Shown piece after piece: positions 45,279 through 55,429 of a stretch of 64,000 nucleotides of DNA. Position 1 is the stretch's first letter, and each line of letters starts with the position of its first letter. The notes under the pieces are model-generated. The model did no database searches and had not been told where the DNA came from. It saw nothing but the letters and a program-made list of their open reading frames with translations. Origin of the DNA: CAZFER01 sp964517495 (GTDB taxonomy: Bacteria; Hinthialibacterota; Hinthialibacteria; Hinthialibacterales; Hinthialibacteraceae). The stretch covers positions 1 through 64,000 of the forward strand of contig CAZFER010000022.1 of NCBI GenBank assembly GCA_964517495.1. The letters run 5' to 3'. Position numbers and translations under genes: made by a program.

Positions 45279-46313
45279 TCAGGTGAGTGTGCGATTAAGC
45301 CAAGGTTTTGAGTAAGATCCCCGCGGACGGTGGGGTGTCTCGGCGATGGACTGATTCTCTCTCGGTTCATCATTATTACCAAATGCTGAACCAGCGTCGT
45401 GTGCAATCCCTGTGGGAACACCGACGAGTAAATCCTTGACCGGTGCATCATAAACCAATTTCTTGAAGGGGTAAAGAATGCGTGAAAATCCGCTTGGTTC
45501 CGGTTCGTTGTCCGGACGGTAAAATCCCAGACTTAAACCACTGGCGACATCCTTGAAGAAATGGCCAAAGGCATGGAAAAAGCCTTTTTTGCGGGTCGTT
45601 TCAGTTTCATTCTTTGATGTGTCAGATTGAGTTGTTTTATTCACAGTAGCCTTTTTGCTGGCTGTCCTGGCAGGACGCTCTAGATAATGGGATGGCAGGT
45701 TCTGTGTGGATTTCACCGGCTCAAAATTATAAGATGGGGGATTTTGAGCCTGACTAATTGTTTGAGGTGATTTGGAAAAGACCGAGTTAAACGTTCCATT
45801 GGAAAATGGATCGGAATTGGCCTTCTGTGCGGAATTCATCTCATCGATTTTTAAGGCTTGAGGTTGTGTTTTGGGTTCAGCTGTTTGAGTGGAGATCGTA
45901 GGTTGTCTGGGTGTTGAACCATCTTCCTGCTCAGCCTTGAATTTCATGTATTTTTGGTAGTTATTCAACACCTGTTGTTCAAAATTTCTGCCTTGAGGAA
46001 TTGTGTCGGGTAGATTTTGCAGTATTTTAAGCCGTTCAGCATTCATGCCGGATGATTGAGAAGGCGTAGAATTTGCCGAAGTGATCTTTGGCATGGATTG
46101 CGTGGGAATCGTGGCCGATTGCTGAGTTTTCGCATTCGGTGAATTGAAACTCTGCAATTGGGCCGCGGTCATTTGTTCCCGCTGCAAGACATCATGAAAC
46201 GACAGATTACTCCCCCCTTGCGGGGATGAGGGAAGTGAATTGCCGCCCAAGTTGGTTCCCGTTTGAGCTGAAGGCGGAACAAATTGCCTAATGGGAATAA
46301 ACTGATCGGACAT
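45279..46313 (-). CDS. Low-complexity protein of unknown function
   Basis: 344 aa, no signal peptide. Residues 1-240 are rich in Ser, Thr, Gln, Asn and Pro and appear disordered, with a few helical stretches (SFHDVLQREQMTAAQ, RLKILQNLPDTI). The C-terminal ~90 residues look folded: KKGFFHAFGHFFKDVASGL, SRILYPFKKLVYDAP, VKDLLVGVPTGIAHDAG. The start sits after a GGAAG sequence and is plausible. It is convergent with hcp. I recognise no family. Confidence 0.68.
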   Translation of the reverse strand: MSDQFIPIRQFVPPSAQTGTNLGGNSLPSSPQGGSNLSFHDVLQREQMTAAQLQSFNSPNAKTQQSATIPTQSMPKITSANSTPSQSSGMNAERLKILQNLPDTIPQGRNFEQQVLNNYQKYMKFKAEQEDGSTPRQPTISTQTAEPKTQPQALKIDEMNSAQKANSDPFSNGTFNSVFSKSPQTISQAQNPPSYNFEPVKSTQNLPSHYLERPARTASKKATVNKTTQSDTSKNETETTRKKGFFHAFGHFFKDVASGLSLGFYRPDNEPEPSGFSRILYPFKKLVYDAPVKDLLVGVPTGIAHDAGSAFGNNDEPRENQSIAETPHRPRGSYSKPWLNRTLT

Positions 46314-46420
46314 TTTTTCTCTTCCTTCCGGGGCTGTAGTGGATTCTGGGAATAAATTATGCAGAATTCATGCCAAAGTGGATTTTATTAGTGGATAAAT
46401 TAATACTTATTCAGATTTAT

Positions 46421-47878
46421 TTATAGGGGCGATAATAATTCCAATAAAACCTCGTTATTATTTTGGAAAACAATTTTGAGAGATGGATGTCTCATTAACT
46501 CTTTAATTTGAGGATGAATTCTGGGAAGCAAGAGATGCGTTGTGTCGTACATTCTTAAATAGTCAATCTTATCTCCAACATACCAGAAGGTTGATAAATT
46601 TTCTTTTATCAAACCTTTTCTTAAAAAAGGTTCCAAGCGAGTATCGCTATGAATTTTCATCTTACCGTTAGTATGAAATGTCACATAGCCTCCCCATAAA
46701 ACATGTGTAAATATATTTCCTCTTATATTTTGCCTTTCACAAAACGCGATTGCACCAATCGGTTCCTTTGAACACCACTGATCGTGAGAATATCTGCATT
46801 GAGTAAATAAAATCGTTAATACAATAAATAGGAAAAAGAAATAATGTAAATATTTATCAAAAATTTTCAAAATCGGATTTGCATGAACAATTATAATTTT
46901 CAATGAAGTGATAAAAGGAATAATAAGAAAATATGAAAGTCGATTAATAAAGCAAGATAAAAGTAAACATATAAAAGAAAATATAATTTCAAAATTTATA
47001 ACATGTGCATAATCTTTTCGCAAGGAAGATAAAAAATACAAATATAATGAATATGTAAAAATGATAAAAACGAGTCCATATATGAAAAACAGCATTGATG
47101 TGAATGGATTGCCTGAGTCAGCAAATAAAAAAATATTATGCCAATCCACTGTAGGATACTTTGGTGAATTGAAAATTCGTATCACCAAATTTAATGGAGT
47201 TGGATGAATGAAAGAAGCAAGAAATAAAACAACAGTCCATATCAAAATGTTTGTTAATTGGCGCAGATATGAAGTAGGGCTATTGGAGAATAAACAAATA
47301 ATAATTTCTATAAATAGACTTGTGAGCATAAATAAAACGACAATAGGTGACATCCCGTGCAAATTGGTCCAGACGATATACAAAATGATCAATGTCATCA
47401 TATATTTTGTATTTAGAAATTGTCGGAATTTGATAAACAAATTGTATGAAAATAGTAAAAATATAGGATTGAATATGTATGGTCGTACTTCTCTATGATG
47501 TATCAAGAACGCGGATATGAGCATGGACAAAATTGTGATAAACTCATTTTGTGTCTCTTTCCATACACCAACCATAATAAGATATACAAATAAAGTATGG
47601 ATTAAAATTTTAAATAATGTTAAAAAATCCATTCCGAAACATGAATATAATCCATAAAATAACACATCAGATGCCCACGAATGTAAACACATGTATGAAC
47701 CGTATGCGGTATAACTGTACGTGTCATATTCGGGATAGAGATACTTTGCACTAATATCTTTACCGATTTGAAGGTGCCACCAAATATCGTGGCTTGTATA
47801 ATCTATGTTTAAAAGAAGAATGGCACAAAAAAAGCCTAAAGTAATATAATATTTATGTGATAAAAAAATTTTCCCCAT
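46421..47878 (-). CDS. Polytopic membrane protein of GT-C-like type
   Basis: 485 aa from the ATG at 47878; the frame stays open to 47992 but that part overlaps the upstream gene. About 10-12 membrane segments. The N-terminal loop DYTSHDIWWHLQIGKDI and the C-terminal part NIFTHVLWGGYVTFH with KMKIHSDTRLEP are typical of an uncharacterised family of membrane proteins resembling PMT-type glycosyltransferases (WWH-x-x-x-G and GGY-x-x-DxR motifs). Very AT-rich. Starts 29 nt after the TPR-like gene stop; probable three-gene operon. Substrate unknown. Confidence 0.75.
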   Translation of the reverse strand: MGKIFLSHKYYITLGFFCAILLLNIDYTSHDIWWHLQIGKDISAKYLYPEYDTYSYTAYGSYMCLHSWASDVLFYGLYSCFGMDFLTLFKILIHTLFVYLIMVGVWKETQNEFITILSMLISAFLIHHREVRPYIFNPIFLLFSYNLFIKFRQFLNTKYMMTLIILYIVWTNLHGMSPIVVLFMLTSLFIEIIICLFSNSPTSYLRQLTNILIWTVVLFLASFIHPTPLNLVIRIFNSPKYPTVDWHNIFLFADSGNPFTSMLFFIYGLVFIIFTYSLYLYFLSSLRKDYAHVINFEIIFSFICLLLSCFINRLSYFLIIPFITSLKIIIVHANPILKIFDKYLHYFFFLFIVLTILFTQCRYSHDQWCSKEPIGAIAFCERQNIRGNIFTHVLWGGYVTFHTNGKMKIHSDTRLEPFLRKGLIKENLSTFWYVGDKIDYLRMYDTTHLLLPRIHPQIKELMRHPSLKIVFQNNNEVLLELLSPL

Positions 47879-47906
47879 TCTGGATATTGTGATAAAAAAA
47901 GACCTA

Positions 47907-49118
47907 TTATTTTGAATTCCTGATTTCAGCAGGCCATTTCCATAATTGCATATCATCTGATATTTTATAAACCAATGAATTTTTAAATTCATTTTTTAGT
48001 CTTTCAAGGTACTGTTCACCTTTGGCAGCATCATTTTTTCTCAAATAATGCATGGCCAACTCCTGAACTGCAATTTGTACCAATGGTTTGAATCGAGTGG
48101 ACGATTCATGTTCAAAATTGGATAAGTCGATTAAGGTACGAATATATAACGCTTCTTCCGAGGATTTTTTTGCATAATGTGCTAGCCAGTGTTTTATGAC
48201 AGGAAGCATTTTGTTGCCTTGATTAGTTTCGATTATTTTTTGAAGGGCGGCTATTCGGCTTTTTAGTGACATTGTCCTTGAATATCTAATTAACCGGCAT
48301 TCATAAATAATTCGTTCATTATTATTTACGGTCCAATGATTAAGATACATTCCGTATATTTCTGTGGCTTTTTCTATCATACCTGGAGCGTTTAAATACA
48401 AATCGGCGGTATATTCAATAAATGCGGATGAGGAATCCAATCCTAAATAATTATCAATATTGAAAAATTCTTTTTCATCATGTATTGCATTAAACCATTC
48501 GAAGAATAGAAGGTTGCTTTCAGCCGCCTTTTCGAATTGATTCATGGCGATATAGGAATCCACAATTTCCAAATGGCCGTTAACGATTATTTTATATAGC
48601 CAATCAAAATATGGTGAGTGGTTATTTTTACCAACATCATATAAAATATCATGCATTTCTGTATCATGATCAATTTTAAATAATATCGTCTTGAACGTAT
48701 TGATGGATTCTAAATAATCTCTCTTATATTTTTGGCATTGAGCAACATTGAATAATGCGGTTATCGTTTGTTCGGTTGTTAATTTCCCGCTTTGTATGGC
48801 AGTATGGAACGCGCCAATCGCTTTATCCCACTGAGCCACTTTCGAATACAAAATGCCAGCCATGTAAAAACCTTCGCCAGTGTATTCATTCTCTGGATTG
48901 CTTTCTGACATATCTGCGAGTTGACTGGCCACTTTTAAGTGATCAATATTAGCCGTTCTATTCGGTAAATAATGTGATTTCACTATATGTTCAAGTTGAT
49001 TGTTTGGCTTATCCGGGCCAATAATGTATATTTGAGAATAAACAGTCCCTGAAATTATAATGCATATAATTATATTTATTATAAAAAACATATTTTTAAT
49101 AAAAAATTGTTTAATCAT
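47907..49118 (-). CDS. Exported TPR-like protein
   Basis: 403 aa. Signal peptide or anchor (FIINIIICIIISGTVYSQ). TPR-type helix pairs are seen, for example GFYMAGILYSKVAQWDKAIG followed by AFHTAIQSGKLTTEQTITAL, and EQYLERLKNEF near the end. TPR domains mediate protein contacts; no partner is known. Encoded between a Cys-containing exported protein (49150) and the membrane protein at 46421, spacing 31 and 28 nt. AT-rich. Confidence 0.75.
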   Translation of the reverse strand: MIKQFFIKNMFFIINIIICIIISGTVYSQIYIIGPDKPNNQLEHIVKSHYLPNRTANIDHLKVASQLADMSESNPENEYTGEGFYMAGILYSKVAQWDKAIGAFHTAIQSGKLTTEQTITALFNVAQCQKYKRDYLESINTFKTILFKIDHDTEMHDILYDVGKNNHSPYFDWLYKIIVNGHLEIVDSYIAMNQFEKAAESNLLFFEWFNAIHDEKEFFNIDNYLGLDSSSAFIEYTADLYLNAPGMIEKATEIYGMYLNHWTVNNNERIIYECRLIRYSRTMSLKSRIAALQKIIETNQGNKMLPVIKHWLAHYAKKSSEEALYIRTLIDLSNFEHESSTRFKPLVQIAVQELAMHYLRKNDAAKGEQYLERLKNEFKNSLVYKISDDMQLWKWPAEIRNSK

Positions 49119-49149
49119 GATTTATCCTTAACCGATTTGATAGCTTGAA

Positions 49150-49842
49150 TTAATTGCAATACAGAGGAGTTTCTTCACAATTATTATGCCGTAAATTTCC
49201 CCAACTAACTCCATCAGCCTGTGTTATTCTCACATCCCTATTTCCTTCACGCCACATTTGTTCACCAAAACAATTACCCCAGCCATGATAATGTTGAACA
49301 TAACATGCCCATGCTTCCCATTGGTGTTGATGATAAGATCCTTCCTTCACATCAATATACCATTCAACACGGAATTGATTACCTGGTTCAATAGTATCTT
49401 GACACCTCGAACTACGTGTAATTTGGTTGTTTATACGTAATTCCCAGCCCTCTACTGCCATTTTTTCCCCTTTGATATTAACACTAACCCAACATTTATT
49501 TCCCAAATTCAATGCTCCTCCTTTTGTATAACGATCTTGTTTAATGTGAGCAAATTCTTCACTATAAGTTAATGATAGAGTTTCATCTAAAATATAATTT
49601 TCACTCTCATCACACCCCCATGTTCCATCCATATAATCAACCATCATCGTGTATTCATTCGTAATTCCACCATGATAACCTGTACTCAATGTTGTTTCTG
49701 TGTAATAAAAATAACATGTAGGTTGTGGGTCACTTTCTGGAGGTTCATTATCTGCATAAGATAATAGAATCACGTGTGATATCCATAAAAATAAAACTAA
49801 GCACCCATTAAATGCTACAGCAATTCCTTTAATATTTCCCAT
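49150..49842 (-). CDS. Exported protein with eight cysteines, unknown
   Basis: 230 aa; hydrophobic N-terminal stretch (GCLVLFLWISHVILLSYA) then a mature part with eight cysteines spread along it (PTC, WGC, NKC, SRC, WAC, GNC, NNC, LYC), Trp- and Tyr-rich, no lysine-rich body. It differs in sequence from the 6.7-11.7 kb Cys-rich proteins but shares their export and even cysteine number. SD GGAGAT before the ATG. Leads the 49.8-46.4 kb operon. No family recognised. Confidence 0.68.
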   Translation of the reverse strand: MGNIKGIAVAFNGCLVLFLWISHVILLSYADNEPPESDPQPTCYFYYTETTLSTGYHGGITNEYTMMVDYMDGTWGCDESENYILDETLSLTYSEEFAHIKQDRYTKGGALNLGNKCWVSVNIKGEKMAVEGWELRINNQITRSSRCQDTIEPGNQFRVEWYIDVKEGSYHQHQWEAWACYVQHYHGWGNCFGEQMWREGNRDVRITQADGVSWGNLRHNNCEETPLYCN

Positions 49843-50173
49843 AATTCATCTCCTCATAATAAAAGAAATAAACAATATTAATAGGAGTATTAATTTAGAC
49901 AATAATTAATACTATGTCAAGACTATTTCGTAAAATTGTGTATAAAAATTAATCATGTACCTATTTTGAATACAGTTAAGCACACAAAATAATCTATACA
50001 ATTCACTTCCGTGGATGATCGGCATAATGGAAGTGATATTAGGTAAGCCAAATAAAATCAAATAGATACAATTCTAAATTGTTCATGTTTAATGATTTCG
50101 GAATTTTCTATAATTTGCTGAATACAATCAGCTTATGAAAAATACTTTAAAAGTCTTAATGGATACATGATAT
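49843..50173. other. AT-rich intergenic region
   Basis: About 330 bp between the Cys-containing protein gene and the FAD-oxidoreductase gene stop. It presumably holds the promoter of the 49.8-46.4 kb operon; I see no gene, RNA or clear repeat. Confidence 0.5.
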
Positions 50174-53100
50174 TCATTCCCCCTCCGCCAAAACACTCTT
50201 TGCGTGTTTGGAATAATGCGCGCGTATATCATTCGCATATTGCTTCAGTATCTTCTCGCCCATGCCTTTATGATCACCGCATCGATATAAGGCGCGAGCT
50301 AATATAAGTTCCCGCAAGGTGCGGTCCCGCACGGAGGTGTCGTTATTAAATCCTTGAGGTGTTTCCATTTTCGCCCGATACAGCTCGGTCCAGGCGTGGC
50401 CAGACATCCCTGGTTTTTGTAGCAATTTGACTATTGCTTCAGCGGCTTCGGGAGCCTTTAAGGTTTCCAACGCTACCGCAACAGCGCGATGGTGGGAAAA
50501 CTCACTGTTGGCATCCAGGGTTTCCATTTTATCTTTGATAATATCCACAGCCCGGTTGTCACCGGTTTTCGCCATTGCGATGATTTTGCTATCCAGAGGG
50601 CTTAAACTGCCGCCGAACTGCCCCATGCCGGTGAACGACCATCCCTTATCCCACGGGGTGGAAGCCACCGTTTCGAGCAATGTTTCTTTTCCGGTTGGAT
50701 CACCCATCATCCCGAGAATATGGGCATAATTGATTTTCCCTTTTTCAATCTGCTCTTTAGTCAGTTTTTGTAAAAATATAGCTGACCGGTCTGGAACGGA
50801 TTCATCATGTTCAGTGCGAACCACCGCCTTATACGCTTCCTGCAAGTGGGGAAGGGCATCTTCCGGTTGCGCTAAAATGACTTTTAGGCCTTCAAAATCA
50901 CTGGCTACACTTTCAACCGCTTTAACAATCTCTTCCTGTGAGTAGGGATATGAATCTGTATCCGTTAATACTCGCTCAGGCAGACTGCCAATTTCCACCA
51001 GGTGTTTCTGCAGTTGTTTGATATCAATCGCACGGGTATGCCCATCCTCCTTGGATGCCATCGAGGCCGCCGCCCCCATCGCATAACCTTGATTCTGGAT
51101 ACATGCCTGCATACGTAAGATGGGCATAGCATCCCGGTGGGCACTGATCCCTAAACCCGTCACGATGATCCCATCCATCCCCTTGGGCAGCAATGCACGG
51201 TAAGGGACATTGGCGATCTTTTCCGATTTATCCGGATGGTCAATGGCAAAATAGGGATGAATGGTATACCCATGCGTATCGAAGTTGCTGCGGGCCAGCG
51301 AAACAGTATCCGGATAGGTTCGGTCATTTAATATATCCAACGGCGAAATGGAGAAATCACCGATGATGCGGCGGCGCTCTCGTGAGTCAACGATTTGGGC
51401 GATATCATACGCGCCTTTGAATTTCTCTTTGACGATCACGAATGCACGCCACAAGTCAAGCATGTCATCATCATATATAAATGTATAGTCGGTATTGGTG
51501 TAATTCTCATTCAGCATGCGTGGTGGAAGGCCTGTTCCTTGCAAGGCGGCATTTTCCGGCCCCTGAAAGATGGTGTCGGCGCCCGCGGCAGCGGCAATAT
51601 CCGCATTGCCCGTTGAATCGATCAATACATCACAAAGAACCACCCCGCGTCCCTGTGGGGTAATCACGACGGCTCCTTTGACCTTGCCGTCTTCCACAAA
51701 CGCCCCACTTCCCATACATCCAAACCAGATATCAGCCCCCGCTTTACGGAGCTCGCTGCGATACCATTCCATCTTGTTTTCAACATTCCAACCACGCCGG
51801 TTTTCGCGTAAGTCTTTCATCTCGGCGACCCCCGCATCGATCTCCGAGGTGAAGCCTTCTTTATATCCAAAATAGTAACTGCCAATTAATCCATGCGTTC
51901 CCACACCACCTAATCCGTGCAGGTATTCCACCACTAACGTTTTGGCTCCCCGTCTGGCCGCACCGATACCTGCTGGGGCACCACCGGTTCCACCACCGAC
52001 CACCACCACATCATATTCACCGATTACCGGGATCGATCGTTCGTTCGATCGGATGGTTTTCCCTGTATCAATATTGCGTAAGCCATCCAGAAATTCTTTG
52101 ATATCCCCTTCTTCACATGGATTGGTTTTTATTGATTTAACTTTAATGGTTTTGGGGATAGATTTATTAATGTACTTCGGCACGGCAAGTTCTTCTCCCA
52201 GTTGCCGGCCAATTTTCATTAATTTCAAAGGCGATGGGCCATCAGATAAATATTCACCAAGTACAACCAATCCAGGAATCTTGGTCATATAAAATTGTGG
52301 GATTGATTTCGCGTTGGAAAAAGGCCGAATAAACTGATCCGGTGGTTTTTGGTAAATGATTTCTGATCCATCGACCTGCCCCGGACGCCAGCTAAGATCC
52401 CGTGCTATTTGATCCGACTTGGCAAATGAGGCAAAGGAACTATCTTCCATTGGAATTTCCAATGTGTACTCATAAGCATCAAAGGTGTTATATTGTGTTC
52501 GGGCTTTGTTGGCTTCAGACATCACCGGGCTGGGCATGGTCCGCATGCTCAGCTGGCTTGCTTTTTGTGGTTCGCCCCCGACGACAATCCGTTTAAAAGT
52601 TTGTTTACCAGTGGGATAGCCTTCAAAACGAGCACCAGCCATACGCGCAAAGTCACCACGAATCGTGGCATCGATGCATAGTTTAGCCAGGACAGCCTGA
52701 CGGCCTGAGCGATTCGCCATAATGAATCCACAAATATCCCCCTCTTCGTCGATCAACACATCAGTGACCATCGTGCTGTAAAGAAACTTTGCCCCAACAT
52801 CAAGTAAGGCCTGATCCAACTCATATTTTACTTGAAATGGGGTTGTGGGATTGGCGTATTGCTCTTTTTTTGGCTTATCCGCTTTTTTATCTTCAAATAT
52901 GATTTCACCCAACAAAACGCGGCTTAACCCAGGCTCTCGTTTGATCTCCAGTTTTATAAAGGATGGGTTTGAATCAATATTCGCTTTAAAATCCAAACAC
53001 CCGCTTTCATGGTTATCCCGCTTGGATGAAGGATTCTCGATGGTGGTTATATGCGTCCAATCTTTTCCGTCATCGCTAATAAAAACATCGACGGTGTCGA

Positions 53101-53644
53101 CCACAAAATCATCACGCCGCTGATAGGCCATGACATGCACCATTTCGATGTATGATTTTTCTTTCATCTCTGCAATGATGCTAACATCGCCATCATATTG
53201 AACACTTTCTCTGGAGGCACTGGAAAATTTGCCATCCATCAATTTGGAAGACGTTTTGGTATCCGGATGTATAGAGGCTGAGGGAAGATTGCTCTTATAA
53301 CTAAACGGGAGGGGATTATATGATTGTTCCTGGCGCGTGGGTTTAAACAGGCGTTTGGCAAGTTCTGTTTCGGGTTTTTCGCCATTTTCCAGCCAAAACC
53401 GGTAGGTTGCGCATAAATCTTCACCAAGATACGGCCTGGGCGCGGCTAAAAAAACCTCAGCGCCATTTTTAGCCGCTGCCGCGGCTGTTTCCACGCCATA
53501 CGTGGTCCCCCCAATAACGGCGATATCCACCTCATAAGCCACCGGGATTTCTCTTCCCGATTGGTTAACATATTTTTGTTCGGATGAAGCGGATAAGGTG
53601 AGTATTGCAATAAGAAAAAGGCTGGTAATCGTTGATTGTTTCAT
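50174..53644 (-). CDS. Exported double FAD-dependent oxidoreductase with F5/8-like and HEAT-like regions
   Basis: 1156 aa. Signal peptide MKQSTITSLFLIAILTLSA. Two FAD_oxidored-type domains: the first opens VDIAVIGGTTYGVETAAAAA (~34-53) and the second DVVVVGGGTGGAPAGIGAAR (~545-565), each with a dinucleotide-binding glycine motif and an internal RGDFARMAG or STGNADIAAAAG segment. Between ~118 and 270 lies a discoidin (F5/8 type C)-like insert. The C-terminal ~120 residues have HEAT-like repeats. Such proteins are abundant in PVC bacteria; the substrate, perhaps a sugar or polyol, is unknown. Single gene. Confidence 0.86.
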   Translation of the reverse strand: MKQSTITSLFLIAILTLSASSEQKYVNQSGREIPVAYEVDIAVIGGTTYGVETAAAAAKNGAEVFLAAPRPYLGEDLCATYRFWLENGEKPETELAKRLFKPTRQEQSYNPLPFSYKSNLPSASIHPDTKTSSKLMDGKFSSASRESVQYDGDVSIIAEMKEKSYIEMVHVMAYQRRDDFVVDTVDVFISDDGKDWTHITTIENPSSKRDNHESGCLDFKANIDSNPSFIKLEIKREPGLSRVLLGEIIFEDKKADKPKKEQYANPTTPFQVKYELDQALLDVGAKFLYSTMVTDVLIDEEGDICGFIMANRSGRQAVLAKLCIDATIRGDFARMAGARFEGYPTGKQTFKRIVVGGEPQKASQLSMRTMPSPVMSEANKARTQYNTFDAYEYTLEIPMEDSSFASFAKSDQIARDLSWRPGQVDGSEIIYQKPPDQFIRPFSNAKSIPQFYMTKIPGLVVLGEYLSDGPSPLKLMKIGRQLGEELAVPKYINKSIPKTIKVKSIKTNPCEEGDIKEFLDGLRNIDTGKTIRSNERSIPVIGEYDVVVVGGGTGGAPAGIGAARRGAKTLVVEYLHGLGGVGTHGLIGSYYFGYKEGFTSEIDAGVAEMKDLRENRRGWNVENKMEWYRSELRKAGADIWFGCMGSGAFVEDGKVKGAVVITPQGRGVVLCDVLIDSTGNADIAAAAGADTIFQGPENAALQGTGLPPRMLNENYTNTDYTFIYDDDMLDLWRAFVIVKEKFKGAYDIAQIVDSRERRRIIGDFSISPLDILNDRTYPDTVSLARSNFDTHGYTIHPYFAIDHPDKSEKIANVPYRALLPKGMDGIIVTGLGISAHRDAMPILRMQACIQNQGYAMGAAASMASKEDGHTRAIDIKQLQKHLVEIGSLPERVLTDTDSYPYSQEEIVKAVESVASDFEGLKVILAQPEDALPHLQEAYKAVVRTEHDESVPDRSAIFLQKLTKEQIEKGKINYAHILGMMGDPTGKETLLETVASTPWDKGWSFTGMGQFGGSLSPLDSKIIAMAKTGDNRAVDIIKDKMETLDANSEFSHHRAVAVALETLKAPEAAEAIVKLLQKPGMSGHAWTELYRAKMETPQGFNNDTSVRDRTLRELILARALYRCGDHKGMGEKILKQYANDIRAHYSKHAKSVLAEGE

Positions 53645-53888
53645 GGAAAATCCCCCTAATTATGCTTAATCATAAGGTGAATACAACTCATCGTGAAATC
53701 GAACATTGATGTTCAACTCTCATCTAATAATCTCATGAAAACGTTCAACAAGTCAAGTTTTATCTCGCACATTCTGTGATAATTTATTGATGTCCCTTTG
53801 CACGTTTGTCTTACGTTAAATTCTCCAATCAACCCCTTGGATTTAGATGGTACTCAGTCATTTCAAGTCTCATCCCTTAAAATTCGAG

Positions 53889-53949
53889 GATGGGTCACGT
53901 TTTTCGACCCATCGATGTACTCTCGATGGGTTAAACAACGCAACCCATC
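53889..53949. repeat. Paired palindromic repeat (family C)
   Basis: Two hairpins in tandem: GATGGGTC-N9-GACCCATC (53889-53913) and GATGGGTT-N9-AACCCATC (53925-53949). A partial related sequence (GGTTCACGTTGTCCGACCCATC) is at about 59637. It lies in the 565-bp gap before the gene at 54210. Confidence 0.72.
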
Positions 53950-54041
53950 CTTTTTATTTCTAAATTCAGCAACTTATATTAAATCGATAGAGTATAAGTT
54001 TTTTCGATATAATTTTTCTGGATTTAATCGTTAAAATAAGC

Positions 54042-54070
54042 TTGACAATTTTTATTCGTTTATGTATGAA
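54042..54070 (+). promoter_or_regulatory. Sigma-70-type promoter of the gene at 54210
   Basis: TTGACA (54042-54047), 17-nt spacer, TATGAA (54065-54070), giving a leader of about 130 nt. Confidence 0.65.
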
Positions 54071-54209
54071 TTAGATTTATGTTAGAACATAAGAAAAGAA
54101 TCTAAAAAGAAAGGGGGTTTTCTATAATATTAAATTCTATTAGTTGCCATATTTAACCGAAAGACATTATCTAAATGCAAAAACATTTCAAGTATGGGGA
54201 GTAAAGATC

Positions 54210-55367
54210 ATGAAAAGAATTTTCGTTTTAAGCTTATGCACACTTATAGCACTCACTTCATTCGCGCAGGAAGATGAAATTGTCGGAATCACCAGTTTTG
54301 AAGACGCCACTGATACGCCAATCGCCGGTGGTCAAGTATCTTTCGCTTTAATTGATCAATTTAATCCGGATGATGACGTGGAACCTTATGATGGAGATTG
54401 GCACATGCTTGTCGAATATGACACAAGCTTGGGTCAATGGAGCTGGGCAGACTTGGATTTTCCTGAACCCGTTGATATCTCGGGTATGCGTTATATCCAC
54501 GTTTGGGCGTATTTCATGCCCGATGCCCAACCCAACGGAGACGATGAGTTTGAATTGCGCCTATCGTTGGATGGGGCTGTTGGGATTGCTTTGGGATACA
54601 ATCCCAAACCCAAAGCTGATGCTGCCGGACAATGGGTGGAATATACCTGGGAAATTGATACGATATCATCTGAAAATGATCTGTCCGAATTAACCGGTAT
54701 AAATATATCATTTATGCCAGGTGAAACGGGTGCTTCCGGAATGGTATTTATTGACAATATTTATGCTTCCAAACCTGCTGATTTTCCGGATGAACTTGAA
54801 TATGTCACTGTCTATTCCTTTGATGAAGAAGGCGGTAACGCCGCCCCTGTCGGTTGGGAATCACAAACAGGTGAAGCCTTTATCGGAATCGGGGATATTG
54901 AGCCAAGCGAAGGCACCAATTATATGGAAATTTATATTGGTGGCGGTTGGTCCATCGATGCTCGGACGACAGATGCAAAAGGTGCCACTGACAAATGGGC
55001 CGAAGCCGTTGATATTTTAATGGATGTGAGAGTCAGTGATGAATATGATGGGAGTTGGATGCTCCTCAATCCCGTCATTCAATCTGGTGGGAACGATGCG
55101 GATGGAAACCCCCTTGAACCCGTTCATGGTTGGGATTCATATGGCGAACGGGATATACGATGGAGCGGATTTTTAGGCGAATGGAAAACCATTGCCTGGC
55201 CATTCCGAGTCGATCGGCACCTCGGCGCTTTGGGAGAGGACGGCTGGTTCCAACTCTTATTAATTACCAACCAACCCGGGGATCAGGCAGGAAAGAGAGT
55301 GTTTGTCGATAACTTACGCCTCGCTATCCCCGCCGAAACCGATGTGAAGGAATGGAGTATATACTAG
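54210..55367 (+). CDS. Exported beta-rich protein with two carbohydrate-binding-like domains
   Basis: 385 aa from ATG 54210 (GGGGAG about 10 nt upstream); the longer frame to 54144 lacks sense. Signal peptide MKRIFVLSLCTLIALTSFAQ. Two similar beta-sandwich regions: ~22-195 (opening IVGITSFEDATDTPIAGG, closing GASGMVFIDNIYASKP) and ~205-385 (opening VTVYSFDEEGGNAAP, closing GKRVFVDNLRLAIP), with the FIDNI/FVDNL end strand of CBM-like or concanavalin-like domains. No catalytic motif. Very acidic. Monocistronic with promoter and terminator. Confidence 0.78.
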   Translation: MKRIFVLSLCTLIALTSFAQEDEIVGITSFEDATDTPIAGGQVSFALIDQFNPDDDVEPYDGDWHMLVEYDTSLGQWSWADLDFPEPVDISGMRYIHVWAYFMPDAQPNGDDEFELRLSLDGAVGIALGYNPKPKADAAGQWVEYTWEIDTISSENDLSELTGINISFMPGETGASGMVFIDNIYASKPADFPDELEYVTVYSFDEEGGNAAPVGWESQTGEAFIGIGDIEPSEGTNYMEIYIGGGWSIDARTTDAKGATDKWAEAVDILMDVRVSDEYDGSWMLLNPVIQSGGNDADGNPLEPVHGWDSYGERDIRWSGFLGEWKTIAWPFRVDRHLGALGEDGWFQLLLITNQPGDQAGKRVFVDNLRLAIPAETDVKEWSIY

Positions 55368-55399
55368 ACTTATATAACTTGCGTAATATCCATGATTTT

Positions 55400-55428
55400 C
55401 AAGGAGCGATCTTTTGATCGCTCCTTTT
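55400..55428 (+). terminator. Rho-independent terminator
   Basis: Stem AAGGAGCGATC/GATCGCTCCTT with a 4-nt loop, continuing in TTTTT. Serves the gene at 54210; the A-rich left side may also serve the convergent peptidase gene. Confidence 0.88.
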
Positions 55429-55429
55429 T

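Noticed and set aside
53798..54034. Plus-strand frame of 78 codons across the family C repeat
   Set aside because: Covers the palindromes at 53889-53949 and shows no protein-like features or SD.
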